64,000 nt of DNA from CBDCBA01 sp965214125 (GTDB lineage: Bacteria; Planctomycetota; Phycisphaerae; Tepidisphaerales; Tepidisphaeraceae), in contig CBDCBA010000027.1 of the NCBI GenBank assembly GCA_965214125.1, positions 310,001 to 374,000 on the forward strand, read 5' to 3'. The notes below the pieces were generated by a model that did not search any database, was not told the DNA's origin, and saw only the letters and a program-made list of their open reading frames with translations. A program made the translations under genes and the position numbers. This document shows, piece after piece, positions 8,340-18,601 of this stretch (position 1 is its first letter; every line of letters starts with the position of its first letter).

Positions 8340-9361
8340 CGATTCTGCTGCTCCTGTCGCTCGTCGGCTGCGACAACGACGCCGCGTCCGGCGGCGACAC
8401 GCTCGTGCTGTACACGAGCGTCGACGAGCCCTACGCGCGGCCGATTGTTGACAAGTTCACCCAGCAAACTGGCATTAAGGTCCGTCTCGTGACCGATACG
8501 GAGGCGACCAAAAGCGTCGGCCTCGCCGAGCGGCTGCGCATCGAGAAGGATCGGCCGGTCGCCGACGTCTGGTGGGGCAACGAGCCGTTTCATACCGTCC
8601 GCCTTGCCCGCGAGAATGCCTTCGCCGCTTACGAGCCGTCGACGGCGGCCGACACGCTGCCGCTGTATCGCGACGCCGAAGAGCGCTGGACCGGCAACGG
8701 CCTGCGGGCGCGGGTCGTGGCGATCTTCCAGACAACCGCCGATCCCAACGATCCCGTTCCCGCGCTTGCCGTGCCGGGGAACAGCCTGATCGACTTTGCT
8801 GAGTGGCTGGACGACGACGACGTCTATGAGGCCGCCATCGCACGGCCAACGGCCGGCACGACCGGCGGGCACGTCGCCGCCCTCTACACCCTCTGGGGCC
8901 AGGAGAAGGCGGATGCGTGGTTCCGCAGTCTGCACGACGGCGGCGTGACCGTCGTCGCCGGCAACGGCCCGGCCGCGCGGTTCGTCGATGGCTGGGGTAA
9001 GTACGCCCTGACCGACAACGACGACGTCGCCAACTTCAATAAGAACAGCGATAGCCCGCAGCTCCAGGCAGTGCTGCCCGATCAGGAGGACGGCCAGATG
9101 GGCACGCTGACAATTCCCACGACCGTCGCTCTCGTCGCGAAGGATCAGCCGAGCGACGCGGCGAAGCGACTCGTCGACTTCCTCGCGAGCGTCGAGGTCG
9201 AGCGGATGCTCGCCGAAGCCGAGTTCACCATCGGCAGCGTGCGGCAGTCGCCCGAAAGCGGCGGCATTCGCGCGATGGACGTCGACTACGACGCCGTCGC
9301 CGACGCAATGCCGGAAGCAGTCCGGCGTGCGACCGTCCTTCTCGAAGGCCGCGAGCCGTAG
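8324..9361 (+). CDS. Iron-type ABC transporter substrate-binding lipoprotein
   Basis: The 345-residue protein has a signal peptide ending in the lipobox LVGC, so it should be a lipoprotein. The mature start, TLVLYTSVDEPYARPIVDKF, is typical of the Fe(III)-binding FbpA/AfuA group of binding proteins. Further matches to the group are the ADVWWGNEP block and the late TLTIPTTVALV segment. It would capture a metal or small ligand and deliver it to a permease, but no permease or ATPase gene is nearby, so the substrate is unproven. It starts with GTG inside the end of pabB and ends exactly where the convergent dapF gene ends. Confidence 0.83.
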   Translation: MRIFLTILLLLSLVGCDNDAASGGDTLVLYTSVDEPYARPIVDKFTQQTGIKVRLVTDTEATKSVGLAERLRIEKDRPVADVWWGNEPFHTVRLARENAFAAYEPSTAADTLPLYRDAEERWTGNGLRARVVAIFQTTADPNDPVPALAVPGNSLIDFAEWLDDDDVYEAAIARPTAGTTGGHVAALYTLWGQEKADAWFRSLHDGGVTVVAGNGPAARFVDGWGKYALTDNDDVANFNKNSDSPQLQAVLPDQEDGQMGTLTIPTTVALVAKDQPSDAAKRLVDFLASVEVERMLAEAEFTIGSVRQSPESGGIRAMDVDYDAVADAMPEAVRRATVLLEGREP

Positions 9362-10261
9362 TTAGAGCGGAAGTTCGCCCTGAAACACCTCGACGGCCGG
9401 GCCTGTCATTCGCACGCGATCGGTCGATTCCTCCCAATCGAGCGTTAGCTCGCCGCCGGGCACTTCGGCGACGACGCGGCGGTCGGTCAGGCCGCGCACG
9501 GCGCCCGCGACGCAAACAGCGCACGCGCCGGTGCCGCACGCGAGCGTCGGACCGCTGCCGCGCTCCCAATGCTTAACGATCACCCGGCCGCGATCGATCA
9601 CCTGGACGAAATGCGTGTTGATGCCGTCCGGGAAGGCCGGATGTTCGGCGAGGGACGGGCCGGCGACGGGCAGATCCAGGTCGCCGAGGTCGTCGACGAA
9701 CACGACCGCGTGCGGGTTGCCCATCGAGACGAGCGTCGCCTCCCACGGCCCGCCGCCGGCGTGGCGTGAAAGCCGGAACGTCGGCCCGTCCACGCGCTGG
9801 AAGTACGGCGTGCGCCCGCCGATCCCCTGCTTCGCGCCGACGGCGTCGAGGCCAAGGCTTGGCTCGCCCATGTCCACGCTGGCTCCCGTGACACGGCCGT
9901 CGTCCCGCACAAGGTGGACTTCTCGAACGCCGCTGGCCGTCTCGATGCGCAGCGGGTTCGCGTCCGCATACCCGCGGTCGGCGACGAGCTTGGCGACGCA
10001 GCGGATGCCGTTGCCGCACATCTGCCCCTCGCTGCCGTCGAGGTTGAACATCCGCATCCGCGCATGCCCGCCGGCGGTGGGTGGCAGCACGAGGATCAGG
10101 CCGTCGCCACCGACGCCGGTCTGCCGGTGCGCCAGCCGCCGGGCGAGGGCGGCGAGCGTGTCATCGCGGGGAAGCTCTTGCGTGAAGCCGTCGAGGTAGA
10201 CGTAGTCGTTGCCGGCGCCGTGCATCTTCGTGAAGCGGAGCGTTCGCGTGGGCTGGGACAT
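9362..10261 (-). CDS. dapF: Diaminopimelate epimerase
   Basis: The enzyme interconverts LL- and meso-diaminopimelate for lysine and peptidoglycan synthesis. Both catalytic cysteines are present: MCGNGIRC in the N-terminal half and LACGTGACA in the C-terminal half. The conserved KMHGAGNDYVYLDG start and the SMGNPHAVVFV block are also visible. I chose ATG 10261 (MSQPTRTLRF); ATG 10270 would add three residues. The stop codon abuts the stop of the binding-protein gene on the opposite strand with no base between them. Presence of dapF implies DAP-type peptidoglycan. Confidence 0.95.
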   Translation of the reverse strand: MSQPTRTLRFTKMHGAGNDYVYLDGFTQELPRDDTLAALARRLAHRQTGVGGDGLILVLPPTAGGHARMRMFNLDGSEGQMCGNGIRCVAKLVADRGYADANPLRIETASGVREVHLVRDDGRVTGASVDMGEPSLGLDAVGAKQGIGGRTPYFQRVDGPTFRLSRHAGGGPWEATLVSMGNPHAVVFVDDLGDLDLPVAGPSLAEHPAFPDGINTHFVQVIDRGRVIVKHWERGSGPTLACGTGACAVCVAGAVRGLTDRRVVAEVPGGELTLDWEESTDRVRMTGPAVEVFQGELPL

Positions 10262-10308
10262 GGCGGCCATGGTAAGCCGCACGCCGTAAGCCGGCCGATA
10301 ACGGTGCA

Positions 10309-11901
10309 GTGGCCGCCTTCCTCGCCGAACGTCCCCTTGCCGACACGCTTGCTGCAAGGAATTGGCATCGCAATCACGCCGCCCTGCCGCCTTCGGTTCG
10401 AGACGGGTTGGAGGCCGACCCGCCCGCCGACGTCGACTGGTGCTTCGCCCGCGACGGCACGTTGACCGGCCGAATTGGCGACGGATGGATCGGCGGCTCG
10501 AGCGTTCCCTCGCTCGTCGCCGAGCGGCTCGCGGACCGCGTGGACGTGCCGCGCGACGCGCTCTGCCTTGTCGCGCCCAACCACGCGCAGCACGTCATCG
10601 CCCTGCTCGATCGACTTCCGAAAACGGCGAATCTTCTGGCCGTGTTGACCGACGCCAACGCCCTTGCAACCGCGATGTGCTGCGCAGACTGGTCGAACGC
10701 GATCCAATCAGGTCGCTTACGCCTGCTCGCCGGTGCGGATGTCGCCGCCGACATCGTGCGGCTTGCGAACGATCAACTGGAATGGGCGGTTCCCAAGCAA
10801 CTGGTCGTCTTCGGCGACACGCGGGCGGTTCAGGATGGAGACGCCGTCGCGGCGGTGCAGAACGCGGCGCAGCGCGGTCTGCGCGACGCGGCCGAGGAGC
10901 GGGCACGCCAGGTCGCCGCCGCCGTGACAACAACGCAGCCGGCGACGCACGACATCGCGCTCCTCGCGGGACTGAACTTGCGGCTGCCGCGCAGCGCCGG
11001 ATCGGCCCTTGCCGCAGCGCTGGCGGAAGATGAGTCGCGGGCGGTGCGGGTGGTGGACGTCGATGATCCCAGATCGGCCTCCACGCTCATCGCCGCGAAC
11101 GCGGCGGCGGCGGCGCAGTGCGTCGTGACGCCGGACCTCACGCGAAGCGATTTGCCCAACGTGGTGGCCGCATCGACGCCGTGGCTCGCGTGGGTCGCGA
11201 CGCACCGTCCGCCCGTGCCGTGGCGGGAGGGCTCGGACGTCATTCTGCTTGCGGACGAGCGGTGGCAGGTCGAGTGGCTTACCGCCGGCTGGCCGCGAGA
11301 CCGCGTCCGCGTCGCCGGCTGGCCGGTCGTGCCGCGGGAGGTCACGGGCCGCACGATCGCGGTCGTCGCCGACCTGCCCCCGCGCGAGCCGCCGGCTGAC
11401 ATCGCCGCCTACTCCAGCGCCGCGGTCGTTTGGGAACAACTCGCCGCCGACGTCGAAGCCGACCCTTGGAAGGCGGTCGACCCTGAGCGTCTCGTCGAGA
11501 ATCGCCACGCCCGCGCCGGCCTCGCCTGCGATGATGCGACGGTCGCCCGCTGGCAGCGCGGCTGCGTGCAACCCGCCGTCACGCGGGGCCTGGTCGCCCG
11601 GCTTCGCGCAAGTGACACGCCGCTTCGCCTGATCGGAACAGGCTGGGACGACGGGCCGGGCGTCGTCGGGGCCGTCGAGTCCGACGCCGACCTTCAGCGC
11701 CACCTGCGCGACGTGGCCGCGTTGCTCGACGCGGCATTTGCGGGCGATCCCGCGATCCGCACCCTCGGCCTGCCGCTGGTTCGGCCCGGAGCGTGCGCGG
11801 CAGACCTTCGTCAGTCGCTCGCGAACCCGCGTCCCGCCGCCGCGAACGCCTCGCTGCGTGCGGCGCTGCATGACGTGCTTGACAACTGGCTCGCGCGATA
11901 G
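10309..11901 (+). CDS. Unknown protein, possibly glycosyltransferase-like
   Basis: The 530-residue product begins with GTG and has no signal peptide or membrane segment. It is rich in Ala, Asp and Arg, with Rossmann-like strands (VVRVVDVDD, TIAVVADLPP) and a C-terminal part resembling the end of GT-B glycosyltransferases. No diagnostic motif is visible, so the function is open. The following gene is more clearly glycosyltransferase-like, and the short spacing suggests the two work together. Confidence 0.62.
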   Translation: MAAFLAERPLADTLAARNWHRNHAALPPSVRDGLEADPPADVDWCFARDGTLTGRIGDGWIGGSSVPSLVAERLADRVDVPRDALCLVAPNHAQHVIALLDRLPKTANLLAVLTDANALATAMCCADWSNAIQSGRLRLLAGADVAADIVRLANDQLEWAVPKQLVVFGDTRAVQDGDAVAAVQNAAQRGLRDAAEERARQVAAAVTTTQPATHDIALLAGLNLRLPRSAGSALAAALAEDESRAVRVVDVDDPRSASTLIAANAAAAAQCVVTPDLTRSDLPNVVAASTPWLAWVATHRPPVPWREGSDVILLADERWQVEWLTAGWPRDRVRVAGWPVVPREVTGRTIAVVADLPPREPPADIAAYSSAAVVWEQLAADVEADPWKAVDPERLVENRHARAGLACDDATVARWQRGCVQPAVTRGLVARLRASDTPLRLIGTGWDDGPGVVGAVESDADLQRHLRDVAALLDAAFAGDPAIRTLGLPLVRPGACAADLRQSLANPRPAAANASLRAALHDVLDNWLAR

Positions 11902-11976
11902 CCCCCGCCGGTGGGGAAGGCGCTGGCGAGTGGTCGATGCACCCGGTGGGGTTCCTCGTTTCACCGCAAACTCGCC

Positions 11977-13680
11977 ATGCCGTCGCTCACCGAACTTGTT
12001 GATCTCGTCCGCCGCGGTGCCACCGTGGAGGCGGCGGACCTCGCTCCGTACCAGTGCTCGCACAACGGTGCCGAGCGGTTCCTCGCGCACCAGGCCGGCG
12101 CGACGCTGGCGATGCGCGACAGCTTCGATCGCCTCGCCAACGCCCTGGCCGCCATCGACTTCGGCGACCGCCGCGTGCTGGAGGAGTTCAACGGCCTGTG
12201 CGCCTTCCTCGGCCGCGAAGACGAGGCCACGGAGCCGACGCTGCGCTTCGCCAACGCCGCCATCGGGCGGGGCGAGATCGCCCTGGGCCTTGAAGCGGCC
12301 TCGGCCGCGGCGGCCATCGACATCGGCCGCAGCGGCGCCTGGTCCCGCCGCGCCGGCAGCCGCGGCGAACTCTCCCAACTGTTCCGCCGCGCGGCCGACG
12401 CCATCGCCTTTCGCCCCGCCACGGGCGGGTGGAGCAACGGACCCAAACGCATCGGCTACATCGTCAGCAGCCTGGGCGACGACGAGCCCGCCGCCCGTGC
12501 GGCCGCGTCGCTCGCGGGGCACCTTGGCGCCGGCGGGGGGCAGCCCTCGTTCCGCCTAACCGCCTACAGCACCGAGGCCTTCTGCCGCCGCGACGGACAA
12601 CAGTGGGCCGGCCGCAGCCCGAACGGTGCCGGCCTTGTCGGCCAGTCCGAGGGCGGCGCGACCTCCACGACCCACGCCTGGATCAACGGCGGCTTCGGCG
12701 CGGTGCCCTCCTCACAACGCGGCGAGGCCACTGCGGCGCGATTGCAAGCGGCGGGCGGCGGGCGTTGGATCGCCCCGCTGTCGACGGACCTCCACCGGGC
12801 CGCCGTCGCGCTGGCCGAGCAACTCGTGGCCGACCAGGTCGACGCGCTCGTGATCGACGCGACCGTGGCCGACCCGGTCGCTTGCCTCGTCGCCGCCTGG
12901 GGCGCGGCGAAGAAAACGATCTGGCTCGGCCGACGCAGCACGTTCCTCGACGACTCCGTCGACGCGGCCCTCTACCACGACGCGGCCACCGCCGAGGCGG
13001 ACCGGGCGTTCTGGTCAAAGCTCGACATCGAGCCGATCGTTGCCGGCGAGGGCGTGGACCTGGACGCCGCGACCGAGGCGACAGCCACCCGCGAGCAGTA
13101 CGGCATCCCGGCCGCCGCCGTCATCTGCGCGACGGCCGCGAACGACCTGCCGACCGCAATCACGCCCGCCATGATCGACGCCACCGCCGCGCTGCTGCGA
13201 CGCGAGACGTCGGCCGTCTGCCTGCTGGTCGGTGGCGGCGACACATCGATGATCCGCCGCCGTTTCGACGCCGCGGGCGTCGGCCGCCGCATCGGGTACG
13301 CCGGGCGACGCCGCGATTTGTCCAGCTTTCTGCGGATGGCCGACCTGTTCCTGTCGCCGTTCGCTCCGGCCGCGGGCGAGGGGGAGGACGCCGCCACGCT
13401 GGCCGCCATGGGCGCGGGCGTCGCGACGCTGGCGTTGGCTGACCCGGCGGGACGCAGCGGCCCGGCCGGTTCCGAGGCGACGGCCGACGACCTGTCGGAC
13501 TGGTCCGACCGCGCCAGCCGTCTGGTCCGCGACGGCAACGCCCGCCGCCGGATCGGCAAGTCGATGCGTCGCCGCGTGGAGCAGCACCACAGCTTCGCCG
13601 CCACCGCCGGGCAACTCCGCTCGCTGCTGGGCTTCCTGCTGAACGGCGACGCGGATTCGAACGCGAAGCAGGCGGCGTAG
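11977..13680 (+). CDS. Glycosyltransferase-like protein
   Basis: From ATG 11977 the product is 567 residues; the open frame reaches back to 11911. The N-terminal part is helical (LTELVDLVRRGATVEAADLAP). The central and C-terminal parts resemble the GT-B fold: KRIGYIVSSLGDDEPAARA, VDALVIDATVADPVACLVAA, then a C-terminal domain with VCLLVGGGDTSMIRRRF, GRRIGYAGRRRDLSSFLRMADLFLSP and an ARRRIGKSMRRRVEQHHSF tail. The latter is the usual acceptor-to-donor-domain pattern of GT4/GT41-type enzymes. Donor and acceptor are unknown. A nested inverted repeat follows the gene. Confidence 0.6.
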   Translation: MPSLTELVDLVRRGATVEAADLAPYQCSHNGAERFLAHQAGATLAMRDSFDRLANALAAIDFGDRRVLEEFNGLCAFLGREDEATEPTLRFANAAIGRGEIALGLEAASAAAAIDIGRSGAWSRRAGSRGELSQLFRRAADAIAFRPATGGWSNGPKRIGYIVSSLGDDEPAARAAASLAGHLGAGGGQPSFRLTAYSTEAFCRRDGQQWAGRSPNGAGLVGQSEGGATSTTHAWINGGFGAVPSSQRGEATAARLQAAGGGRWIAPLSTDLHRAAVALAEQLVADQVDALVIDATVADPVACLVAAWGAAKKTIWLGRRSTFLDDSVDAALYHDAATAEADRAFWSKLDIEPIVAGEGVDLDAATEATATREQYGIPAAAVICATAANDLPTAITPAMIDATAALLRRETSAVCLLVGGGDTSMIRRRFDAAGVGRRIGYAGRRRDLSSFLRMADLFLSPFAPAAGEGEDAATLAAMGAGVATLALADPAGRSGPAGSEATADDLSDWSDRASRLVRDGNARRRIGKSMRRRVEQHHSFAATAGQLRSLLGFLLNGDADSNAKQAA

Positions 13681-13704
13681 CGCAGCTCGCGTTCCTATCA
13701 CCTG

Positions 13705-13770
13705 GTAGCCGCGGAGCTTGCTCCGCGCTCGGTCGTTGATCGACTGCGAGCGCGGAGCAAGCTCCGCTAC
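13705..13770. repeat. Nested inverted repeat with CGGAGCTTGCTCCG core
   Basis: The left arm (13705-13731) and right arm (13747-13770) are inverted copies that differ by a 3-base insertion, with a 15-base spacer. Each arm contains the palindrome CGGAGCTTGCTCCG, so either a cruciform or two separate hairpins could form. It lies between two convergent genes. Confidence 0.85.
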
Positions 13771-13789
13771 CGGCGGTACTTCTGGACGT

Positions 13790-16700
13790 TTACTCCACCG
13801 GAACGACCTCGATCTCCAGCGCCTCGAGCGCGTCGTTGGGCGTCGCGTACGTGGCGCCGGGCAGGCCCAGGCCGTTGGCGGTCGGGTAGACGCCGCTGCG
13901 GTCGACGGTGAAGGCGACGCGCTCCTGCCGCACGATGCGGGCCGGCGGGCGGGCGCCCGAGCCATCGGACCCGAAGTTCTCCCACGCCTGCACGACGATG
14001 TAGACCGTGTACGAATCGCTGCGCGTGGTCAGCAGGTTGCTGACGCGCGTGAGGTCGGCGGTGTTGGCCTCGCTTGACAGGTCGGGCGGGCCACCCATCG
14101 GCGGCGCCACGTCGTAGTGATTCACATTCGTGGCGACGCCGGCGCCATTGAAGCTGAGGAGTTGGCCCGTCAGGTCGCCGGCGCCGTAGCGGTCGCCGCC
14201 GCTGGTGAAGACGGGGCCGAACACGTTGAGATCGCCAAGCGTGGTGATGGCGGCGGTCGTCACGCCGTTGCCGAGGACGGCGGTGCGTTCGCCCGTTGCC
14301 GCGTCGAGGTTGGTCAACAGCGTGTTCGCCGTGCCGGTAATCGTCGCCGCGTCGGCGGTGCCGGCGGCGGTCGTGGCCAGGGGGGCGGCCTTGAGGATGC
14401 CGGCGCCCGCCGTGAGGACGTTGATCTTCCCTTGGGCGGGCAGGAACGCCTCGACATACCGGGCCGCCGCCGACTGCTGCGTGTTGGCGGGATCAGACAG
14501 GCCAAACTCGCCGTCGCCGTCGTTGTCGATCGCGCCCAAACCGGCGGTCACGCTGTCGAACAGCGGGAAAGTCCCGGCCGGGAAGACGTCCGTATCAGCG
14601 GAGTTGCTCGCCGCGTAGCTGGGCGTGAAGGCATCGGGCAGCGTGCCGCTGGCGTCGAGCGAGCGGTCGCCAACCGAAGTGCCGCCTTGATCGAGGGCGT
14701 AGCGCAGGTCGGCGTTGGGGTACGTGTCGTCGCCGAAGTTGTCGTTGGCGGTCACGTAGTCGAGCAGGTCGGCCGCCCAGGCGTAGACGGGCTGGAACGC
14801 CGTGCCGTCGCCGTTCTCGTCGGCGGCTTCGCGGAAGATGAAGCGGCCCCACAGTTCGTTGCTGTCGGTGTCGCTGTGCTCGGTGTCGAGCGTCACCGAC
14901 CGCAGCGAGACGGCCTCGGCCGGCTGGTAGCCGTTCGTGTTGGCATCAATGAAGAGCGTGTACGCACCCAGGATCGGCACCTGGTAGGCATCGCCGTCGC
15001 GGGCGAAGCCGCCGTAGGGGTAGACGGTGCGGAAGTTCTTGCCGTCGTACGCGGCCGCCGTGGCGTCGCCACCAAGCAGGCGGCCCGAGAGCACGGGCCC
15101 CACCGGGAAGCCACCCGTGGCCGCGACGGCGGCGTTGTCCTCCTCCGGGTCGACAGTCGTCGGCAGCGAGCTCGACGTGGCCGTGGAGTTGGTCACGGTT
15201 GGCGTGGCGTTGGGCGTGCCCAGTTCACCGCCGAAGTCCATATCGCCCGCCGAATAGCGGGCCACGAGCCCGACGCTCACTGGCTTGTTGTTCAGCGGCG
15301 TCGTGGCGCGGTCGCCGTCCCACTTGCCGTGAAACACGTACTGCCAGTTTCGGGCGTCGCTGTCGTCGCGGGCGTACCGCAGGCGGACCGGACCGGCAAT
15401 GTCGTCGGGGTTGACGGTGTCGTCGGTGTAGCTTGGGTCAAAGCCGCGAACGTCGACCATGTCCAGCGGCACCATCTCGCCCGCCGCGACCACGTTGGCG
15501 TCCGTCGACGGGTTGACGGCCGGGCGCATCAGGACTAGGGCGTTGTCCTCGATCGAACCAACCGAACCCAGCGTCAGGCCGTGGTCAGTGAGCGTCAGAA
15601 CGTTGTCCGTGTCGCCGGCCGGCACCGTCGCGTCGTCGTCCGTGACCGTGATCGCGCCATTCTGCTCCGTGCCGCCGGTGATGACCAAGCGGCCCATCTC
15701 GATGTTGAGGAAATCGTCGGCCGTGCCGAGGGTCGTGTCGGGGCCGGGATCGACAAACACCTGCGCCTCCGGCAGCGTGAGCGGCGCGGTTGTGCTGCCG
15801 AAGGTCGCGAGCGTGACGGGCGCCAACGCCCCGTTCGGATTGGCCGCGACAAGCTGCCAGCCGCGCATCACGATCGGGAACGGGTAAGGGTTGATCAGCT
15901 CGACGGCCGCATAGTCGATCGAGCCGGACGTGCCGACATCAAGGATGACCTCGCTGATGAACGGCTGGGCCTCGGTGCCGTAGACGCGGGCCTTCAGGTT
16001 CGCCACGCCGCCTCCGCCGAAGGCGCCGAGGTTGATCTCGGCGACGGTGACGTCGCTGTCGCCCCACACCGGCAAACCGGGCGTGCGCGTGGGCGACGTG
16101 CCGGCGTCGACGAGCGTGCGCTCGACGTCGCGGATGTCCATCGTGTTCACCGCCGCGAGGGCGGCGCGAAGCAGCAGGACCTGCTGGCGCGTCAGCGCGG
16201 TGCCGCCGGCGACCTTCGCGGGGTCGAACTCGTCGTCCGTCGGGTCGACGATGCCGCTGGCCGGCGGCGCGGTGAAGTCGCCGCCGCCGGTGGTGTCGAC
16301 CATCACGTTCCAGTACGCCCGCCACAACTCGCCGAAGCTCGCGGTGTTCAGGCCGGCACGCACCGGCGGGCGGACGTCGCTGAACGCAGCGGCGTCGGCG
16401 TAGGGGGCCATGCCGTCCGGCAGCGTCGCCTCGGACAGCTCGGTCGCGGCCGCCACGCCGTTGCCGTTCGGGTCGGCGGCGGGATTGAGCATCTTCGGGC
16501 TGAACGCCTGCGACACGCCGTTACGCCCCACCAGCGCCGCGCGGGGGCTGATCGGCAGGACCACATCCCCGCCGCTGCCGCCGAGCACCTCGTTGCGCTC
16601 GAAAACCAGCCGCGTCTGGTCGATGTCGGCCGACTTGAACAGCCGGGCCCAGAGCGCGATGCGGCGCTGGGTGTCGTCGATCGACAGCGTCGGGTCGACC

Positions 16701-18601
16701 GCCGGCCACGCGGTGAAGATCAGGTCGTCGCTCGGGGCAAAGTTGCCCGTCATCACCTCGAATAGATCGCTGTTGGCCCGCGTCAGCCGATCGGCGTCGA
16801 CCTCGGGCACGATCAGGCCACCGCCGGCGTAGTGCAGGGCCTGGAGCGTCGCGTCATCGACCACGGGGGCCGGAAGCGCCGCCGGGAGCGCCGTGTCGGT
16901 CGCATCGGGGTCGCCGAGCGTCGCGGGGTTGGCGAGGCGGCGGGAGACGCCGAAGTTGAGCACCTCGCCCAGCGTGGCGGCGACGACGTCCGGGTCCGGG
17001 TCGCTGCGCAGCGCCTGGGCGAGCCGCTTGAAGGTGACGTCCAGCCCCGCCACGCCGCCGCCGAGCAGGCCGCCGAAGAGATCGCGGGCGGCGGTGGAGG
17101 CGAGCGTCTCGCCGCCGTCGCGCTCGCCGAAGTTCGGCGGCGACGTCGCGTACGTTAGGCCGCCGCCGTTCGGGTCGGCCGCGACATCATCGTTGAGGCC
17201 CAGGCTGCGCAGCGCGAAATACTCGTACAGCGCGACGTTGCTCGGCCAGATGCCGAAGTTGGGGGCGCCGGTGAAGAGGAGGTCGTAATCCTCCAACTCC
17301 GTTGCCAGGAACTCGCGGTTGGGCGTCGTCGCGGCCGTGATACCGGTGAAGGCGGGCAGCACCACGTCCCCCTCGCGGGAGGCGGCGGTGTTGAGGTTGA
17401 TCGCGTCGTTGTTGTCGACGATGCGCACGCCCACGAGGTAGGCGTAGCCGGTCACGGGGTCGATGTAGCGATCGCGCTGCCCGCGGGCGAGGCCGGCAGT
17501 CGCGGGGCCCTTCCGGAAGACGATCGGCACCAAGGCTGAGTCCGCCACGCCGTCGCCATCGGCGTCGGCGGCGGTGAAGACATTTTCGGCTCCATCGGGC
17601 CGACCGTTGGCGTTGGCGTCGCGGAACAGCGCGGGCAGCGTGCGCCAGCGGTCGTTGTAGTACTCGTCATTCACGTTCGACTGCGACGGGGCCGCGTACT
17701 CCACGCCGCCCGTCACCCATGGCGAGAGCTGCGAGCGGGCGGCGGGCGCCGCGTCCAGGTCGGCGACGGTCACGAAGTCGGTGGTGACGCTGTTCACCTG
17801 GATCGACGGGTCGACGTACAGGTTGTCGACCTCGAAGCCGGGCAGGCCCACGAGCGGGCCGCTGACCCAATCCCAGGTCACGCTGTCGTCGCTGTAGTCC
17901 GCCGGGGAACCGCCGATGTCCGTCACCACCGGCCGGCGGGCGGCCAGGTGCGGGTCGGTCTGGCCCAGGGCGTCGACGGGGTAGTACGGGAAGAACAGGT
18001 CCGCGTAGTTGTTCGACGGCGCCGCGGCGAACCCGCCCGCGCCGTAGGCGAGGTTCGCGTACGTGTCGGCCCCCGCGAGGACGGGGTAGCTTGTGAGCGC
18101 GGCGTAGTCGGCGTAGGTCGCGTAGACGGCGTTCGCGGCCGAACGGTCGCCGCGCCACATCGGCCAGAGGTGCGGGCCGGTTTCGGTGGTGTCGGGGAAC
18201 ACGTGCGACCCGTCCGGCCACTCGCGCGCTGCCGAGGCGGCGGCAAGGTAGTTCGTCGGCGGCGTCGCGGTTCCGCGGTTGACTGTGAGGCGGTCCGAGC
18301 CGACGCGGGCGGAGTCGAAGAGGTCCAGGAAGAGCGCGAGCTGGGCCGCACGAATGGTCTGGGCCCGCACTTCGCCGAGGCGTTGCTTGGCGTCGGCACC
18401 GAAGATGTCCACGCCCTTGCCGCGGGCCTCGGGCCCGACCTGGTTGGCGTCGATGCGGGTGCTGATGAGGAACGCGCTGCCGACGATCGCCAGCAGCGTG
18501 AGCAGCACGACGACGAAGAGCAGGATCACGCCCCGCCGCCGGCGCGAACGGGGCGCGGGGCGAAGGGGGCGAGCGGCAGGCTGGGTCGGGTGGAACGTCA
18601 T
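13790..18601 (-). CDS. Giant GspK/PilX-like minor pseudopilin
   Basis: From ATG 18601 the product is 1603 residues. The N-terminus has a run of Arg followed by GVILLFVVVLLTLLAIVGSAF, a prepilin-like helix without the +5 Glu. This is the pattern of GspK, which normally caps the pseudopilus tip. The rest is an extracytoplasmic domain rich in Asp, Asn and Thr (DANGDGVAD-like and DTNSDG-like stretches that could bind calcium). GspK is usually about 300-350 residues, so this is roughly five times larger. It is the last gene of the minus-strand operon running from 28464. The frame stays open to 19027, but that segment overlaps the upstream gene and looks non-coding. Confidence 0.72.
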   Translation of the reverse strand: MTFHPTQPAARPLRPAPRSRRRRGVILLFVVVLLTLLAIVGSAFLISTRIDANQVGPEARGKGVDIFGADAKQRLGEVRAQTIRAAQLALFLDLFDSARVGSDRLTVNRGTATPPTNYLAAASAAREWPDGSHVFPDTTETGPHLWPMWRGDRSAANAVYATYADYAALTSYPVLAGADTYANLAYGAGGFAAAPSNNYADLFFPYYPVDALGQTDPHLAARRPVVTDIGGSPADYSDDSVTWDWVSGPLVGLPGFEVDNLYVDPSIQVNSVTTDFVTVADLDAAPAARSQLSPWVTGGVEYAAPSQSNVNDEYYNDRWRTLPALFRDANANGRPDGAENVFTAADADGDGVADSALVPIVFRKGPATAGLARGQRDRYIDPVTGYAYLVGVRIVDNNDAINLNTAASREGDVVLPAFTGITAATTPNREFLATELEDYDLLFTGAPNFGIWPSNVALYEYFALRSLGLNDDVAADPNGGGLTYATSPPNFGERDGGETLASTAARDLFGGLLGGGVAGLDVTFKRLAQALRSDPDPDVVAATLGEVLNFGVSRRLANPATLGDPDATDTALPAALPAPVVDDATLQALHYAGGGLIVPEVDADRLTRANSDLFEVMTGNFAPSDDLIFTAWPAVDPTLSIDDTQRRIALWARLFKSADIDQTRLVFERNEVLGGSGGDVVLPISPRAALVGRNGVSQAFSPKMLNPAADPNGNGVAAATELSEATLPDGMAPYADAAAFSDVRPPVRAGLNTASFGELWRAYWNVMVDTTGGGDFTAPPASGIVDPTDDEFDPAKVAGGTALTRQQVLLLRAALAAVNTMDIRDVERTLVDAGTSPTRTPGLPVWGDSDVTVAEINLGAFGGGGVANLKARVYGTEAQPFISEVILDVGTSGSIDYAAVELINPYPFPIVMRGWQLVAANPNGALAPVTLATFGSTTAPLTLPEAQVFVDPGPDTTLGTADDFLNIEMGRLVITGGTEQNGAITVTDDDATVPAGDTDNVLTLTDHGLTLGSVGSIEDNALVLMRPAVNPSTDANVVAAGEMVPLDMVDVRGFDPSYTDDTVNPDDIAGPVRLRYARDDSDARNWQYVFHGKWDGDRATTPLNNKPVSVGLVARYSAGDMDFGGELGTPNATPTVTNSTATSSSLPTTVDPEEDNAAVAATGGFPVGPVLSGRLLGGDATAAAYDGKNFRTVYPYGGFARDGDAYQVPILGAYTLFIDANTNGYQPAEAVSLRSVTLDTEHSDTDSNELWGRFIFREAADENGDGTAFQPVYAWAADLLDYVTANDNFGDDTYPNADLRYALDQGGTSVGDRSLDASGTLPDAFTPSYAASNSADTDVFPAGTFPLFDSVTAGLGAIDNDGDGEFGLSDPANTQQSAAARYVEAFLPAQGKINVLTAGAGILKAAPLATTAAGTADAATITGTANTLLTNLDAATGERTAVLGNGVTTAAITTLGDLNVFGPVFTSGGDRYGAGDLTGQLLSFNGAGVATNVNHYDVAPPMGGPPDLSSEANTADLTRVSNLLTTRSDSYTVYIVVQAWENFGSDGSGARPPARIVRQERVAFTVDRSGVYPTANGLGLPGATYATPNDALEALEIEVVPVE

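Noticed and set aside
10717..12522. A long open frame on the minus strand opposite the two glycosyltransferase-like genes
   Set aside because: It is Arg/Ala/Gly-rich with no family features and lies antisense to better coding frames. High GC content produces such frames.
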